From NCBI GenBank assembly GCA_016200545.1, contig JACQEO010000080.1, positions 1 through 64,000 on the forward strand: 64,000 bases of DNA. Reading direction: 5' to 3'. Shown piece by piece: positions 18,803 to 27,969 of the stretch. This stretch comes from Deltaproteobacteria bacterium. Lineage in GTDB: Bacteria; Desulfobacterota; Binatia; UTPRO1. Every line of letters starts with the position of its first letter. The first letter of the stretch is position 1. The notes below the pieces were generated by a model. The model was not told the origin of the DNA. It saw nothing but the letters and a program-made list of their open reading frames with translations, and made no database searches. A program made the position numbers and the translations under genes.

Positions 18803-19939
18803 ATGATCGTCAAGATGTCCTCCATTGCCACCGACGCCGAGATCGAGGCGATCGAGGCGAAGCTGCACTCGCTCGGCTACAAGACCGGGAAGATGATCGG
18901 CGAGCAGGTGACGCTGATCGGGGCCTATGGCGACATCTCGCGGCTGCCCCAGGAAGAGCTCGCCCAGATGCCGGGGGTGGAGCGACTGATCCCGATCTCA
19001 CGCGCTTACAAACGCGCCGCGCAGAAAGGTGATCCCCTCCATCCGATCCGTGCGACCGTCGCCATCGGATCGGTCGTGACGGGTGGCGACGATCTCGTGG
19101 TCGTCGCCGGGCCATGCTCAGTCGAAAGCGAGCGGCAGATCATGGAAGCGGCGCGCATGGTCCGGGAAGCAGGCGCGCACTGCCTGCGCGGCGGCGTCGT
19201 CAAGTATCGCTCCAGTCCGTACAGCGGTTGGGAAGGACTTGGATCGTCCGATCAAGAGTCGTTGCGACGCGGCCTCGATCTCATCGTGAAGGCGGGACGC
19301 GAGTTCGGAATGCCGACCATCGTCGAGATCCTCGATCCCGCCGACGTCCCGGTCTACGAGGATGCCGGTGTCGCCTGCCTCCAGGTCGGCGAGCCGAACA
19401 GCAAGAATCAAGCGCTCTTGAACCGGCTGCGTGAGACGTCGCTCCCGGTGATCCACAAGCGCGGTAATTCGCTCGATACCGAGGCCTACCTTCTCTGGGT
19501 GGAACGTGTGATGGCGCTCGGCAAGGAGAACGTGATCCTCTGCGAGCGCGGCATCACGAGCTGCAATCGCTACACCCGCAACACGCTCGATCTCGGGAGC
19601 ATTGCCGCATTCCACTACCAGCTCTCCGGCCTGCCGGTGGCGGTCGACGCGTCGCACGGCACCGGCGTCCGCGACCTTGTTTTTCCGCTCAGCCTCGCCG
19701 GTATCATGGCTGGTGCGTCGGTGGTCCTCGTCGAGGCGCATCCGAATCCGCTGATCGCGAAATCCGATGGTTTCCAGGGTCTCTTCCCCGAGCAGCTCCG
19801 CGGTTTGGTCAAGGCGGCGCAGGAGGTTTGGCGTGTGCGCAAGACCACCGATCGCGAGTATGTCGCGACGCCGGCGCTCGAGCGCGCCTACGAGGCGCGC
19901 ATGCGGGAGGACCGCCGGCGTTTCTTTCCGCAAGATTGA
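18803..19939 (+). CDS. aroF: DAHP synthase family protein, divergent
   Basis: Protein of 378 aa. Residues 1-70 form the small ferredoxin-like regulatory domain seen in Thermotoga- and Bacillus-type enzymes; the TIM barrel follows. The metal ligands are all present: Cys105 (AGPCSVE), His285 (VDASHGTG), Glu311 (VEAHP) and Asp322 (AKSDG). PEP-binding Lys219 (HKRG) is kept. Two normally invariant substrate motifs differ: KPRTSPY is KYRSSPY (134-140), and GARN is GEPN (196-199), losing an arginine that contacts phosphate. It may be the true first enzyme of the shikimate pathway in this lineage or a paralogue with altered substrate. A GAGG site lies nine bases upstream of the ATG. Confidence 0.8.
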   Translation: MIVKMSSIATDAEIEAIEAKLHSLGYKTGKMIGEQVTLIGAYGDISRLPQEELAQMPGVERLIPISRAYKRAAQKGDPLHPIRATVAIGSVVTGGDDLVVVAGPCSVESERQIMEAARMVREAGAHCLRGGVVKYRSSPYSGWEGLGSSDQESLRRGLDLIVKAGREFGMPTIVEILDPADVPVYEDAGVACLQVGEPNSKNQALLNRLRETSLPVIHKRGNSLDTEAYLLWVERVMALGKENVILCERGITSCNRYTRNTLDLGSIAAFHYQLSGLPVAVDASHGTGVRDLVFPLSLAGIMAGASVVLVEAHPNPLIAKSDGFQGLFPEQLRGLVKAAQEVWRVRKTTDREYVATPALERAYEARMREDRRRFFPQD

Positions 19940-19965
19940 CGCCGCCGGGCGAAGATCCCTCGTCG

Positions 19966-20862
19966 ATGATCATCCCGCGAGCGGTAGCGAGGGGCGCGAC
20001 GTTGGGCGTCGTCGCCCCCGCCGGCGTCGTCAAGCCTGACGCGCTCGAGCGCGGCCTCACGTTGCTTCGCAGCTGGGGATTCGCGATCCGGGTCGGCGAG
20101 CACGTCCTAGCGCGCCGGCGATACTGCGCCGGCACCCCCGAGCAACGAGCGCACGATCTTCAGTGCATGATCCAGGACCCCGACATCGCGGCGGTGATCT
20201 GCGCGCGTGGCGGATACGGAACGGTGCAGGTCTTGCCCCTCCTCGACCCCGAGCTCTTCATCCGCAATCCGAAGCTCGTGTGCGGCTACAGCGACGTGTC
20301 CCCGCTCCTCGGGTTTCTCGTCGCCCGCTGCGGCCTCGTGACGTTGCATGGGCCGATGGTGGCGAGCGACTTCGCGAAAGGCGTGAGCGATCGGGCGGCG
20401 ACACGCTGGCAGGCGCTCCTCGCGGAGCCTGCCAGTCCATGGAGCGAGCTCGTTCCCGAAGCGATCGCGCCGGGCGTGGCGGAGGGGCGCGTGGTCGGCG
20501 GCTGCCTTTCGTCGCTGGTGGCGCTGCTCGGAACGCCGTTCGCGATCGAGACCGACCGCGCCGTCCTCTTCCTCGAGGACGTCGCCGAGCGCCCCTATCG
20601 TCTCGATCGCATGCTCACGCAGCTGCGGCTCGCCGGCAAGCTCGAACGCGTGGCCGCCGTCGTACTCGGTTCGTTCGCCGATTGCGACGGTCGCGAGGAC
20701 GGCGACGTCGCGGCGGCGGTGTTCCGCGAGTTTTTCGCCGGCGCGCCGTATCCGGTCGTCACCGGCTTTCCCGCCGGGCACCTCTCGGAGAACCTGCCGA
20801 TCACGCTCGGCGTGCCCGTTCGAGTGGACGCCGGCCGGCTGCGCGTCGAGGTGGTCGCGTGA
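19966..20862 (+). CDS. ldcA: murein tetrapeptide LD-carboxypeptidase (S66 family)
   Basis: Protein of 298 aa that removes the terminal D-Ala from murein tetrapeptides in the cytoplasm during cell-wall recycling. The nucleophile elbow GYSDVS, the preceding ICARGGYGTVQVLPLLD segment, the middle LFLEDVAERPYRLDRML motif and the C-terminal GHLSENLPITLGVPV (catalytic His) are all visible. The ATG at 19966 gives the family N terminus; an upstream in-frame start would lie within aroF. The stop overlaps the next start (GTGA), linking it to a beta-lactamase-fold enzyme and mpl in one recycling operon. Confidence 0.9.
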   Translation: MIIPRAVARGATLGVVAPAGVVKPDALERGLTLLRSWGFAIRVGEHVLARRRYCAGTPEQRAHDLQCMIQDPDIAAVICARGGYGTVQVLPLLDPELFIRNPKLVCGYSDVSPLLGFLVARCGLVTLHGPMVASDFAKGVSDRAATRWQALLAEPASPWSELVPEAIAPGVAEGRVVGGCLSSLVALLGTPFAIETDRAVLFLEDVAERPYRLDRMLTQLRLAGKLERVAAVVLGSFADCDGREDGDVAAAVFREFFAGAPYPVVTGFPAGHLSENLPITLGVPVRVDAGRLRVEVVA

Positions 20863-21989
20863 ATTTCGCGCCCGTCGAGCACGAGATGGAGGCCGCCATC
20901 GCCCGCGGCGTCTTCCCCGGCGTCGTCGTCCTCGTGAACGTCGGCGGGCAAATCGTCTTTCACCGGGCCGCGGGCATGCGCGCGCTCGATCCCGAGCGTT
21001 CGCCGATGCGCGAGGACACGATCTTCGACCTCGCGTCGCTCAGCAAGCCGCTCGCGACCTCGATCGCGATGATGCTCATGGTGAAGGAGCGGAAGATCGC
21101 CCTCGACGACCGGGTGAGCCGCTTCTTCCACAACTTCGGGGTGCACGGCAAAACGCACGTGACGTTCCGTCACCTGCTGGCGAACACGTCGGGGCTCCCG
21201 GCCTGGCGTCCCTATTGGAAGGATATCCTCCGTATCGAGCGCGAGGGCCGCATCAACTTCACCGCGAGCCGGGGCGCGAAGGAGTTCGTCTACGAGGCCA
21301 TCCAGCGCGAGAAGCCCGAGGCGCCGGCGGGCGCGCGAACGATCTACAGCGATCTCGGGTTCATGTTGCTCGGTTCGGTGATCGAGGAGGTGAGCGGTAC
21401 GTCGCTCGACCGGTTCTGCTACGAGCGCATCTACAAGCCCCTTGGTCTCCGAGCCACGTCGTTCGTCGACCTCTCGCTGCTGCGGACGCGCCGGCTGGAG
21501 CCGATCGCGGACATGATCGCGCCGACCGAACGCTGCCCGTGGCGCAAGCGGGTGCTCTGTGGCGAGGTGCACGACGACAACGCCTTCGCGATGGGCGGCG
21601 TCGCCGGACACGCCGGCCTGTTTTCGTCGGCGCGCGACCTCGACCGCATCGCGACCGTGCTTCGCGAGTGTTACGACGGCCAGAGCCTGTTCCTCCCCGC
21701 CGCCGTCCTCCGCGAGTTCTGGCGCCGCGCCGACACCGTCGGCTCGTCGACCTGGGCGCTCGGCTGGGACACTCCGTCGGAGCACGACTCGACCGCCGGC
21801 AGCGAGCTCTCGCGTCAGGCGGTCGGGCACGTCGGGTTCACCGGGACGTCCATTTGGATCGATCTCGAACGGGCGATGCACGTGATCGTGCTCTCGAACC
21901 GCGTGCATCCCAGCCGCGACAACGACAAGATTCGCGAGTTCCGTCCACTCATTCATGACCTCATCGTCCGCGCCGCCACCTCGTCCTGA
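20859..21989 (+). CDS. serine beta-lactamase-fold hydrolase (class C / EstB type)
   Basis: Protein of 376 aa from a GTG start. It carries the penicillin-binding-protein fold motifs SLSKP (S-x-x-K), YSD in place of Y-x-N, and HVGFTGTS in place of the K-T-G triad. There is no signal peptide, so it is cytoplasmic. Relatives include AmpC-like esterases and D-aminopeptidases. Its position between LdcA and Mpl suggests a role on muropeptides rather than antibiotic resistance. It overlaps mpl by 35 nt. Confidence 0.85.
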   Translation: MNFAPVEHEMEAAIARGVFPGVVVLVNVGGQIVFHRAAGMRALDPERSPMREDTIFDLASLSKPLATSIAMMLMVKERKIALDDRVSRFFHNFGVHGKTHVTFRHLLANTSGLPAWRPYWKDILRIEREGRINFTASRGAKEFVYEAIQREKPEAPAGARTIYSDLGFMLLGSVIEEVSGTSLDRFCYERIYKPLGLRATSFVDLSLLRTRRLEPIADMIAPTERCPWRKRVLCGEVHDDNAFAMGGVAGHAGLFSSARDLDRIATVLRECYDGQSLFLPAAVLREFWRRADTVGSSTWALGWDTPSEHDSTAGSELSRQAVGHVGFTGTSIWIDLERAMHVIVLSNRVHPSRDNDKIREFRPLIHDLIVRAATSS

Positions 21990-23409
21990 GCTGCCGGCCA
22001 CGCCGCGCCGCATCCATCTCACTGCGATCGCGGGGGTAGGGATGGCGTCGCTCGCCGGCCTCTTCCGTCAGGCCGGCTACCACGTGACGGGTTCCGACGC
22101 CGGCATCTACCCGCCGATGAGTATCATCCTCGCCGCGCTCGGCATTCCCGTCATGGAGGGGTTTCGCGCCGAGAACCTGCAGCCGCGGCCCGATCTCGTC
22201 GTCGTCGGCAACTCCATGTCGCGCGGCAACCCCGAGATCGAGGCGCTGCTCGCGGCGGGTATCCCCTACTGCTCCATGCCAGAGGCGCTGATGCGCTTCT
22301 TCATGAGATCGCGACGGCGCGCGGTCGTGACCGGCACGCACGGCAAGACGACCTCGAGCGCGCTGCTGGCGTGGGTGCTGCAGGAGACAGGCGGCGATCC
22401 CGGGTTCATGATCGGCGGCGCTGCGAAGAACTTCCCCTACAACTTCCACGTCGGCAGCGGCCCGTGGTTCGTGACCGAGGGCGACGAGTACGACACCGCG
22501 TTCTTCGACAAGGGACCGAAGTTCCTGCACTACGCGCCCGACGCCCTCCTGCTGACGGCGGTCGAGTTCGATCACGTCGACATCTATCGGGATCTTGCGC
22601 ACGTGAAGCAGGCGTTCAGCGAACTCTTGCGGCGGACGGCGCCGACGTCCCCGATCGTGGCGAGCGCCGACTTTCCCGAGGCGCAGGCGGTGGTCGCTGC
22701 GAGCGGCCGGCACGCGATCACCTTCGGCGTCCGCTCCGAGGCGTCGTGGCGCGCGGAGAGCATCGGCGACACCGGAGACGCGACGTGCTTCGTGATCGTC
22801 ACGCCCGACGGGCGCCACCTCGCGGCGCGCTGCTCGGCGCCGGGCGCGATGAACGTCGCGAACGCGCTCGGCGTCGTCGCGCTCGCCGCCGCGCTCGGCG
22901 TTCCCGAGGCGGCGGTGCTCGATGCGGTCGCACGTTTCCGCGGCGTCCGTCGGCGGCAGGAGGTGATCGGCGCCGGTCGCGGAATTGTGCTGATCGACGA
23001 CTTCGCACATCATCCGACCGCGGTCGCGGGCACGCTCGCCGCCCTCCGTGCGCGCTATCCGAAGCGGCGATTGTGGGCGCTCTTCGAGCCGCGCTCGAAC
23101 ACGACCCGCCGCCGCGTGTTCCAGGATGCCTTCACGGCTGCGTTCGCGGCCGCCGATCGCGTGACCTTCGCGGCGGTGCATCGACGCGAGCAGCTCGCCG
23201 CGAACGAGCGCCTGTCGACCGAGGAGATCGCCGCGGCGCTCGGCGCGTGCGGCATCGGCGCCGAGACGTGCGAGCACGTGGACGACATCTGTGCGCTCGT
23301 CGCACGCGAGGCGCGCGCCGGCGACGTCGTCGTGATGATGTCGAACGGCGGCTTTGGCGGCCTCGCCGCCAAGCTTCTCAGCGCGCTCGCCCTCGATCCA
23401 GCTCCGTGA
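21955..23409 (+). CDS. mpl: UDP-MurNAc:L-Ala-gamma-D-Glu-meso-DAP ligase
   Basis: Protein of 484 aa of the Mur ligase family that reattaches recycled tripeptide to UDP-MurNAc. It has the N-terminal Rossmann segment IHLTAIAGVGMASLAGL, the P-loop TGTHGKTTSSALLAW, the carbamylated-lysine region, FVTEGDEYDTAFFDKGPKF (a Mpl-specific sequence) and the C-terminal DDFAHHPTAV and LFEPRSNTTRR. The end overlaps the convergent slt gene by 32 nt, so the two stops are interlocked. Confidence 0.94.
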   Translation: MTSSSAPPPRPELPATPRRIHLTAIAGVGMASLAGLFRQAGYHVTGSDAGIYPPMSIILAALGIPVMEGFRAENLQPRPDLVVVGNSMSRGNPEIEALLAAGIPYCSMPEALMRFFMRSRRRAVVTGTHGKTTSSALLAWVLQETGGDPGFMIGGAAKNFPYNFHVGSGPWFVTEGDEYDTAFFDKGPKFLHYAPDALLLTAVEFDHVDIYRDLAHVKQAFSELLRRTAPTSPIVASADFPEAQAVVAASGRHAITFGVRSEASWRAESIGDTGDATCFVIVTPDGRHLAARCSAPGAMNVANALGVVALAAALGVPEAAVLDAVARFRGVRRRQEVIGAGRGIVLIDDFAHHPTAVAGTLAALRARYPKRRLWALFEPRSNTTRRRVFQDAFTAAFAAADRVTFAAVHRREQLAANERLSTEEIAAALGACGIGAETCEHVDDICALVAREARAGDVVVMMSNGGFGGLAAKLLSALALDPAP

Positions 23410-25495
23410 GCGCCGCGGAGCCGGACGTCTCGACGCGCGCGGCGCGACGTTCGCCCGGCGCTCCGTAGAGCCGGCGATAGCGGCGATAGTTGCCGAGCAC
23501 CGTCTTCACGTACGTGCGCGTCTCGCGGAAGCTGATGCGCTCGACGAACTCGTCACTCGGGCTCGCGGGCACGCGCGCCTCCCATTTCGCGACCGCGTCC
23601 TCGCCGGCATTGTAGGCGGCGAGCGCCTTCGGCACGTCGCCGTCGTAACGATCGAGGAGACGGCGGAGGTAGCGTGCTCCGAGCTGCACGTTCAGGCGTG
23701 GATCCATCAGATCGGCGGCGGTTACGCTCTCGCCGGCAACCTGCATGGCCGTCGGCACGATCAACTGCATCAAGCCATAGGCGGCCGCGGATGAGACGGC
23801 GGCGGCGTCGAAGAGACTTTCCTGGCGCATGACTGCCACGACCAGCATGGGATCGAGTCGTGCCACCTCCGCGGCTTCGCTGACGAGAGGCCAATAGGCT
23901 CGGGGATAGAGGTAGGTGGCGAGCGTCGCGCGTGGCAGGCGCTCGGTCGTCGAGAGCCGGGTTGCCAGGCGCAACGCTCGGTCGTGCGCAGCGATCTCCT
24001 CGTAGGCCGCCATCAAGAAGGATTCGGCGTCGCTCGCGAGTCCGGGCTCGTCGGCAATCGCGTCGAGCTCGCGCGCCGCCGCGCCGTCGAGCCCGACCGC
24101 GTGGAGCTCTCGGCTGCGGCCCCAGTGATAAGCGTGCTCCACCAAGGATTCGGGCGGGACGTCGGCAATAGGCTCGGGCGCGGTTGGTGGCGGCGCCGAC
24201 TCGAGAAGGTGCTTTTCGCTGAGGTCCGCGTAGTAGCTGTCGGGAGTCTGTGCGAGCACGGAGCGGTACAGGTCGGCGCCGGCCCCGGCGCCGTCGCGCA
24301 GCTCGAGCGCGCGTCCCTGCCAGTAGAGCGCGCCGGCGCGATCGGGCGGGCTCACCGCGGCGACCCTCGCGAACGCGTCGACGGCGTCGCCGAGTCGGTG
24401 GCCGTCGTACGTCCCCCAAGCGATTCGCCAGCGTGCCTCCCGGACGAGTGCCGCGTCGGAGCCGGTTGCGACGAGGCGACGATACTCTGCGATTGCCTGC
24501 GCGCCGCGTCCCGATTGCTCGGCGATCCGGCCGAGAGCGTAGCGCGCGCCGTCGGCTTTGGCGCCGCGCGGTCCCTCGCGGAGGACGCGCGAGAAGAGCG
24601 TCGCCGCCTCGGCGTCGCGATCCCGATTCCAGAGCAAGGTCGCGAGGTCGAAGCGCGCGAGCATGGCGGTTGCAGGCTCGGCGTCGGCCGCCGCACGATA
24701 CGTGTCGATTGCGTCCGTGAGCCGCCCCTGGCGTTGGCGCACCCGCGCCAACGTACGGAGCGCGGTTGCACGATCGCTTCCCGTGGGCGTCGAGCGCGCC
24801 GCGGCCTCGAGGCGGGTCGCGGCATCGTCGAGCCGGCCTTCACGAAGGAGCTGAGCACCTTCGGCATATAGGAGCGCGGGATCGTCGAGTACCTCGGGAT
24901 GCGCGGCGATGAGCGCGTCGCTCCGGGCACGTGCGGCGGTCGCGCTCATGCCCGCCGTCCGACGCACCTCGTGGTAGAGCGCCAGCGCCTCGCGGGGGCT
25001 CGTCGTCGTACGAAGGCCGGCGCGCACGAGGAGCGCGGCGGCGCGGCTCGCGTCGTCGGCGCCGCGTACCGCGAGCGCGCGGGTGACGAAGGTGTCCGCC
25101 TCGGAGTCGCCGAGCGCCGCCGCGACGCGAGCGCGACGCGCCAACGCGTGCGAAATCCACACGCTTGCCGGGTGCTCTTCGACGAGACGATCGAGCAGCG
25201 CGGCGGAATCGATGAGTCGCCCGGCGCGCTCGTCGATCCCTGCCAGGTTGATGAGGTGGTAGTCCTCGAGCTCGGGGTAGACGCGCAGCAGCGTGGCGAA
25301 AATCGGCCGCGCTCCGACGTCGTCGCCGCGTTCGACGCGCGCCATCGCATCGGCGAAGCGCGGTCGCGGGTCGTCGACCATGGTCGCGGCCGGGGTCTCG
25401 CGTATCGCCGTCGGTGCCGGCACGGTCGCACGCTCACGTGCGCAACCGCTGAGGAGCACGCCCGCGGAGAACACGACCACGAGACCTCGGCGCAT
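23378..25495 (-). CDS. slt: soluble-lytic-transglycosylase-like lipoprotein (Slt70 type)
   Basis: Protein of 705 aa. The lipobox LLSGC anchors it; a long alpha-superhelical region of TPR-like repeats follows (about residues 40-530), then the lysozyme-like SLT domain with catalytic Glu in AVMRQESLFD, AAYGLMQLIVPTA and ALAAYNAGEDAV. It cleaves glycan strands to 1,6-anhydromuropeptides, the substrates of the recycling enzymes encoded opposite. Its 5' end is 71 nt from the divergent maf gene, so both promoters must lie there. Confidence 0.92.
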   Translation of the reverse strand: MRRGLVVVFSAGVLLSGCARERATVPAPTAIRETPAATMVDDPRPRFADAMARVERGDDVGARPIFATLLRVYPELEDYHLINLAGIDERAGRLIDSAALLDRLVEEHPASVWISHALARRARVAAALGDSEADTFVTRALAVRGADDASRAAALLVRAGLRTTTSPREALALYHEVRRTAGMSATAARARSDALIAAHPEVLDDPALLYAEGAQLLREGRLDDAATRLEAAARSTPTGSDRATALRTLARVRQRQGRLTDAIDTYRAAADAEPATAMLARFDLATLLWNRDRDAEAATLFSRVLREGPRGAKADGARYALGRIAEQSGRGAQAIAEYRRLVATGSDAALVREARWRIAWGTYDGHRLGDAVDAFARVAAVSPPDRAGALYWQGRALELRDGAGAGADLYRSVLAQTPDSYYADLSEKHLLESAPPPTAPEPIADVPPESLVEHAYHWGRSRELHAVGLDGAAARELDAIADEPGLASDAESFLMAAYEEIAAHDRALRLATRLSTTERLPRATLATYLYPRAYWPLVSEAAEVARLDPMLVVAVMRQESLFDAAAVSSAAAYGLMQLIVPTAMQVAGESVTAADLMDPRLNVQLGARYLRRLLDRYDGDVPKALAAYNAGEDAVAKWEARVPASPSDEFVERISFRETRTYVKTVLGNYRRYRRLYGAPGERRAARVETSGSAALTELDRGRAR

Positions 25496-25566
25496 CGTCC
25501 CCGGCTACCATGCGCTCGCGCGGTCGCCAACTTGACACCTCGGATCGGCTGCGGCAGGAACCGCCG

Positions 25567-26157
25567 ATGGCGGAGTCCGCGGACGCGGCGAGCTCGTCTC
25601 TTATTCTCGCCTCCGCATCGCCGCGACGGCGCTGGCTGCTGGCGGCGCTCGGCGTGACGTTCACCGTACTCTCCGTCGACATCGACGAGCGGCCGCGCTC
25701 CGGCGAGGACCCGGCAGCCTTCGCGCGGCGCATGGCCTGGGAGAAGGCGCGCGGCGCGCTCGGAGTCCACGGCGGATGGGTGCTCGGCGCCGACACCGTC
25801 GTCGAGCTCGACGCGCGCATCCTCGGAAAGCCGGTCGATGGCGAGGATGCGGTCGGGATGCTGGGGTGCCTGTCGGGGCGCACCCACCTGGTGCGGACCG
25901 GCGTGACGTTGCTCGACCCGAGCGGCGTTACTGCCGAGCAGGCGCTGGTGACGACCGAGGTCTCGTTCCGCCCGCTCGATGCCGCGACGATCGCCGCGTA
26001 CGTCGCGACCGGCGAGCCGCTCGACAAGGCGGGCGCGTACGCAATCCAGGGCGAGGGGGCGCACCTCGTTGATACGGTCGTGGGCTCGTACACGAACGTC
26101 ATCGGATTGCCGCTGCCGGAGGTTGCGACGTGGCTTCGCGCGCGGCGACTCGGGTGA
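25567..26157 (+). CDS. maf: Maf-like nucleoside triphosphate pyrophosphatase
   Basis: Protein of 196 aa with LASASPRRRWLL, the GADTVVELD catalytic strand and DKAGAYAIQGEGA. Family members hydrolyse dTTP/UTP or modified nucleotides to monophosphates. The start was placed at ATG 25567 after an AGGAA site. It heads a run of small housekeeping genes ending with fmdB. Confidence 0.93.
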   Translation: MAESADAASSSLILASASPRRRWLLAALGVTFTVLSVDIDERPRSGEDPAAFARRMAWEKARGALGVHGGWVLGADTVVELDARILGKPVDGEDAVGMLGCLSGRTHLVRTGVTLLDPSGVTAEQALVTTEVSFRPLDAATIAAYVATGEPLDKAGAYAIQGEGAHLVDTVVGSYTNVIGLPLPEVATWLRARRLG

Positions 26158-26831
26158 CCACGAGTTACGCCGCCGTCCGCGATCGCGTCGCGGCCGCGTG
26201 CCGGCGCGCCGGTCGCGCCGCCGACACGGTCCGACTCGTTGCCGTGAGTAAAGGCATGACGGCGAAGGCGTTGCGAGCGGCGGCCAACGAGGGCGCGCGC
26301 GACTTTGGCGAGAATTACGTGCAGGAATGGCAGGCGAAGCGCGATGCGATCGCGGACGTCGCCGCCGTCAGCTGGCATTTCATCGGGCGCATCCAACGCA
26401 ACAAGGCGGCGGCGATCGCCGAGTTCGGGCTCGTGCATTCCGTCGCCGACGTGCGCGCCGCGCGCGTCCTCGACGTTGCGGCCGAACGCCGAGGTGCTCC
26501 CCTGTGCGTCCTCCTGCAAGTGAACCTCGCCGCCGAATCGACGAAGGGCGGCGTTGCTGCTGCGGACCTGCCGAGTCTCCTCGATTCGGCGCGACGCCTG
26601 TCCTGGGTTCGCGTCCTGGGGCTGATGACGATTCCGCCGCCGTTCGCGCCCGAGGCGGTGCGACCGCTCTTCGCCGCGCTGCGCACGCTGCGCGACCGTC
26701 AGGAGGAGCCGCAAGGCCTTCCGGAGCTCTCGATGGGGATGAGCGCCGACTTCGAAGTGGCGATCGAGGAAGGCGCGACGCTGGTGCGCGTCGGGACGGC
26801 GATCTTTGGGCCGCGCAAGGAGGTAACATGA
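26130..26831 (+). CDS. yggS: PLP homeostasis protein YggS/PLPBP
   Basis: Protein of 233 aa with the PLP Schiff-base lysine in RLVAVSKGMT (Lys41), ARDFGENYVQEW, WHFIGRIQRNK and the closing LSMGMSADFEVAIEEGATLVRVG barrel end. It controls cellular PLP and often neighbours proC. GTG 26130 follows GGAGG by seven bases; GTG 26154 overlaps the maf stop and is the alternative. Confidence 0.93.
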   Translation: MASRAATRVTTSYAAVRDRVAAACRRAGRAADTVRLVAVSKGMTAKALRAAANEGARDFGENYVQEWQAKRDAIADVAAVSWHFIGRIQRNKAAAIAEFGLVHSVADVRAARVLDVAAERRGAPLCVLLQVNLAAESTKGGVAAADLPSLLDSARRLSWVRVLGLMTIPPPFAPEAVRPLFAALRTLRDRQEEPQGLPELSMGMSADFEVAIEEGATLVRVGTAIFGPRKEVT

Positions 26832-27634
26832 GGAAGCTCGGGTTCATTGGTGCCGGCAACATGGCCGGTGCGCTCGTGAAGGGGCTGCTCGCGACCAAGC
26901 GCTATCGTCCCCGGGACGTGTGGGCGTCCGACGCGGCGTCGCGGCAGTGCCGTCGTCTCGCGCGCGTGTATGGTATCGGCACGGCGTCGGACAATCCGAC
27001 ATTGGTCGCGGACACGTCCATCGTCGTGCTCGCCGTGAAGCCGCAGGTCATGGATGCGGTGCTGGCCGAGATCCGGCCGCTCGTGCGGCGCCAGCTCTTC
27101 GTCTCGATCGCCGCCGGCGTGCCGACGGCGCGGCTCGAGACCGGTCTCGGCGCGCGCGCGCGCGTCGTCCGCGCCATGCCCAATACGCCGGCGCTCGTCG
27201 GTGCCGGCATCACCGTGCTCGTCCGCGGGCGCCACGCGACCGCGGCCGACGAGCGACTCGCGGCGGCGCTCTTCGGTGGAGTCGGTGAGGTCGTTCGTGT
27301 TAGGGACGAGACACTGATGGATGCTGTGACCGGGCTTTCGGGGAGTGGTCCCGCGTACGTGTACCGCTTCGCGGAGGGGCTCATCGAAGGCGCCGTCGCC
27401 GAGGGGCTTCCCGAGCGCACCGCCCGTCAGCTCGCATACCAGACGATCCGTGGGGCCGCCGTGATGCTGCAAGAGACCGGGCGCTCGCCCGAGGATTTGA
27501 GGACGATGGTTACATCGCCCGGCGGAACGACGCTCGCCGGTCTGCAAGCGCTCGCGGCGGGCGAGTTCGCCGACGTCGTCGCCGAAGGTGTACGGGCGGC
27601 GACGCGGCGATCGCGCGAGCTCGGTCGCGGCTGA
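26828..27634 (+). CDS. proC: pyrroline-5-carboxylate reductase
   Basis: Protein of 268 aa, final enzyme of proline synthesis. The N-terminal Rossmann motif is LGFIGAGNMAGALVKGLL; the C-terminal dimerisation and substrate region shows LSGSGPAYVYRFAEGL and MVTSPGGTTLAGL. A perfect AAGGAGG lies just before the ATG, whose first bases overlap the yggS stop. Confidence 0.95.
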   Translation: MRKLGFIGAGNMAGALVKGLLATKRYRPRDVWASDAASRQCRRLARVYGIGTASDNPTLVADTSIVVLAVKPQVMDAVLAEIRPLVRRQLFVSIAAGVPTARLETGLGARARVVRAMPNTPALVGAGITVLVRGRHATAADERLAAALFGGVGEVVRVRDETLMDAVTGLSGSGPAYVYRFAEGLIEGAVAEGLPERTARQLAYQTIRGAAVMLQETGRSPEDLRTMVTSPGGTTLAGLQALAAGEFADVVAEGVRAATRRSRELGRG

Positions 27635-27669
27635 GCGGCGCTGCTGCGCACCCGTAAAAGGGAGGGAGG

Positions 27670-27969
27670 ATGTTCATGGTCGCGCATTTGCTCGAGGCAA
27701 CCGCAACAGTCATGAATTTGCTGCTGCAGTTTTATATGTGGGTGTTGATAGCACGTGTCGTGATCTCTTGGGTCAATGCCGACCCGTACAATCCGATCGT
27801 GCGCGCGATCATCTCTGCAACCGAGCCCCTGCTCTATCGCATTCGCCGTTCCTTGCCGATCTTCGGCGGCGGCATCGATTTCTCTCCACTCGTCGTTTTC
27901 GCGGGCATCATATTCCTTCAGACGTTTCTCGTGCGGAGTCTCTTCGATCTCGCCGTCCGCCTCCAATGA
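27670..27969 (+). CDS. yggT: YggT family integral membrane protein
   Basis: Protein of 99 aa with two hydrophobic helices (about residues 14-34 and 70-92), separated by the family motif VVISWVNADPYNPIVRAI. YggT proteins are small inner-membrane proteins of unclear function, linked to osmotic or division-related processes. A purine-rich GGGAGGGAGG immediately precedes two in-frame ATGs (27670, 27676); the second has better spacing. The stop overlaps the next start. Confidence 0.9.
   Translation: MFMVAHLLEATATVMNLLLQFYMWVLIARVVISWVNADPYNPIVRAIISATEPLLYRIRRSLPIFGGGIDFSPLVVFAGIIFLQTFLVRSLFDLAVRLQ

Noticed and set aside
20859..21989. Antibiotic-resistance beta-lactamase
   Set aside because: No signal peptide, altered second and third motifs, and a cell-wall-recycling neighbourhood argue for a housekeeping hydrolase.
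23354..25657. Forward open frames opposite the slt gene
   Set aside because: They are antisense shadows; Slt shows complete motifs and a lipoprotein signal on the minus strand.
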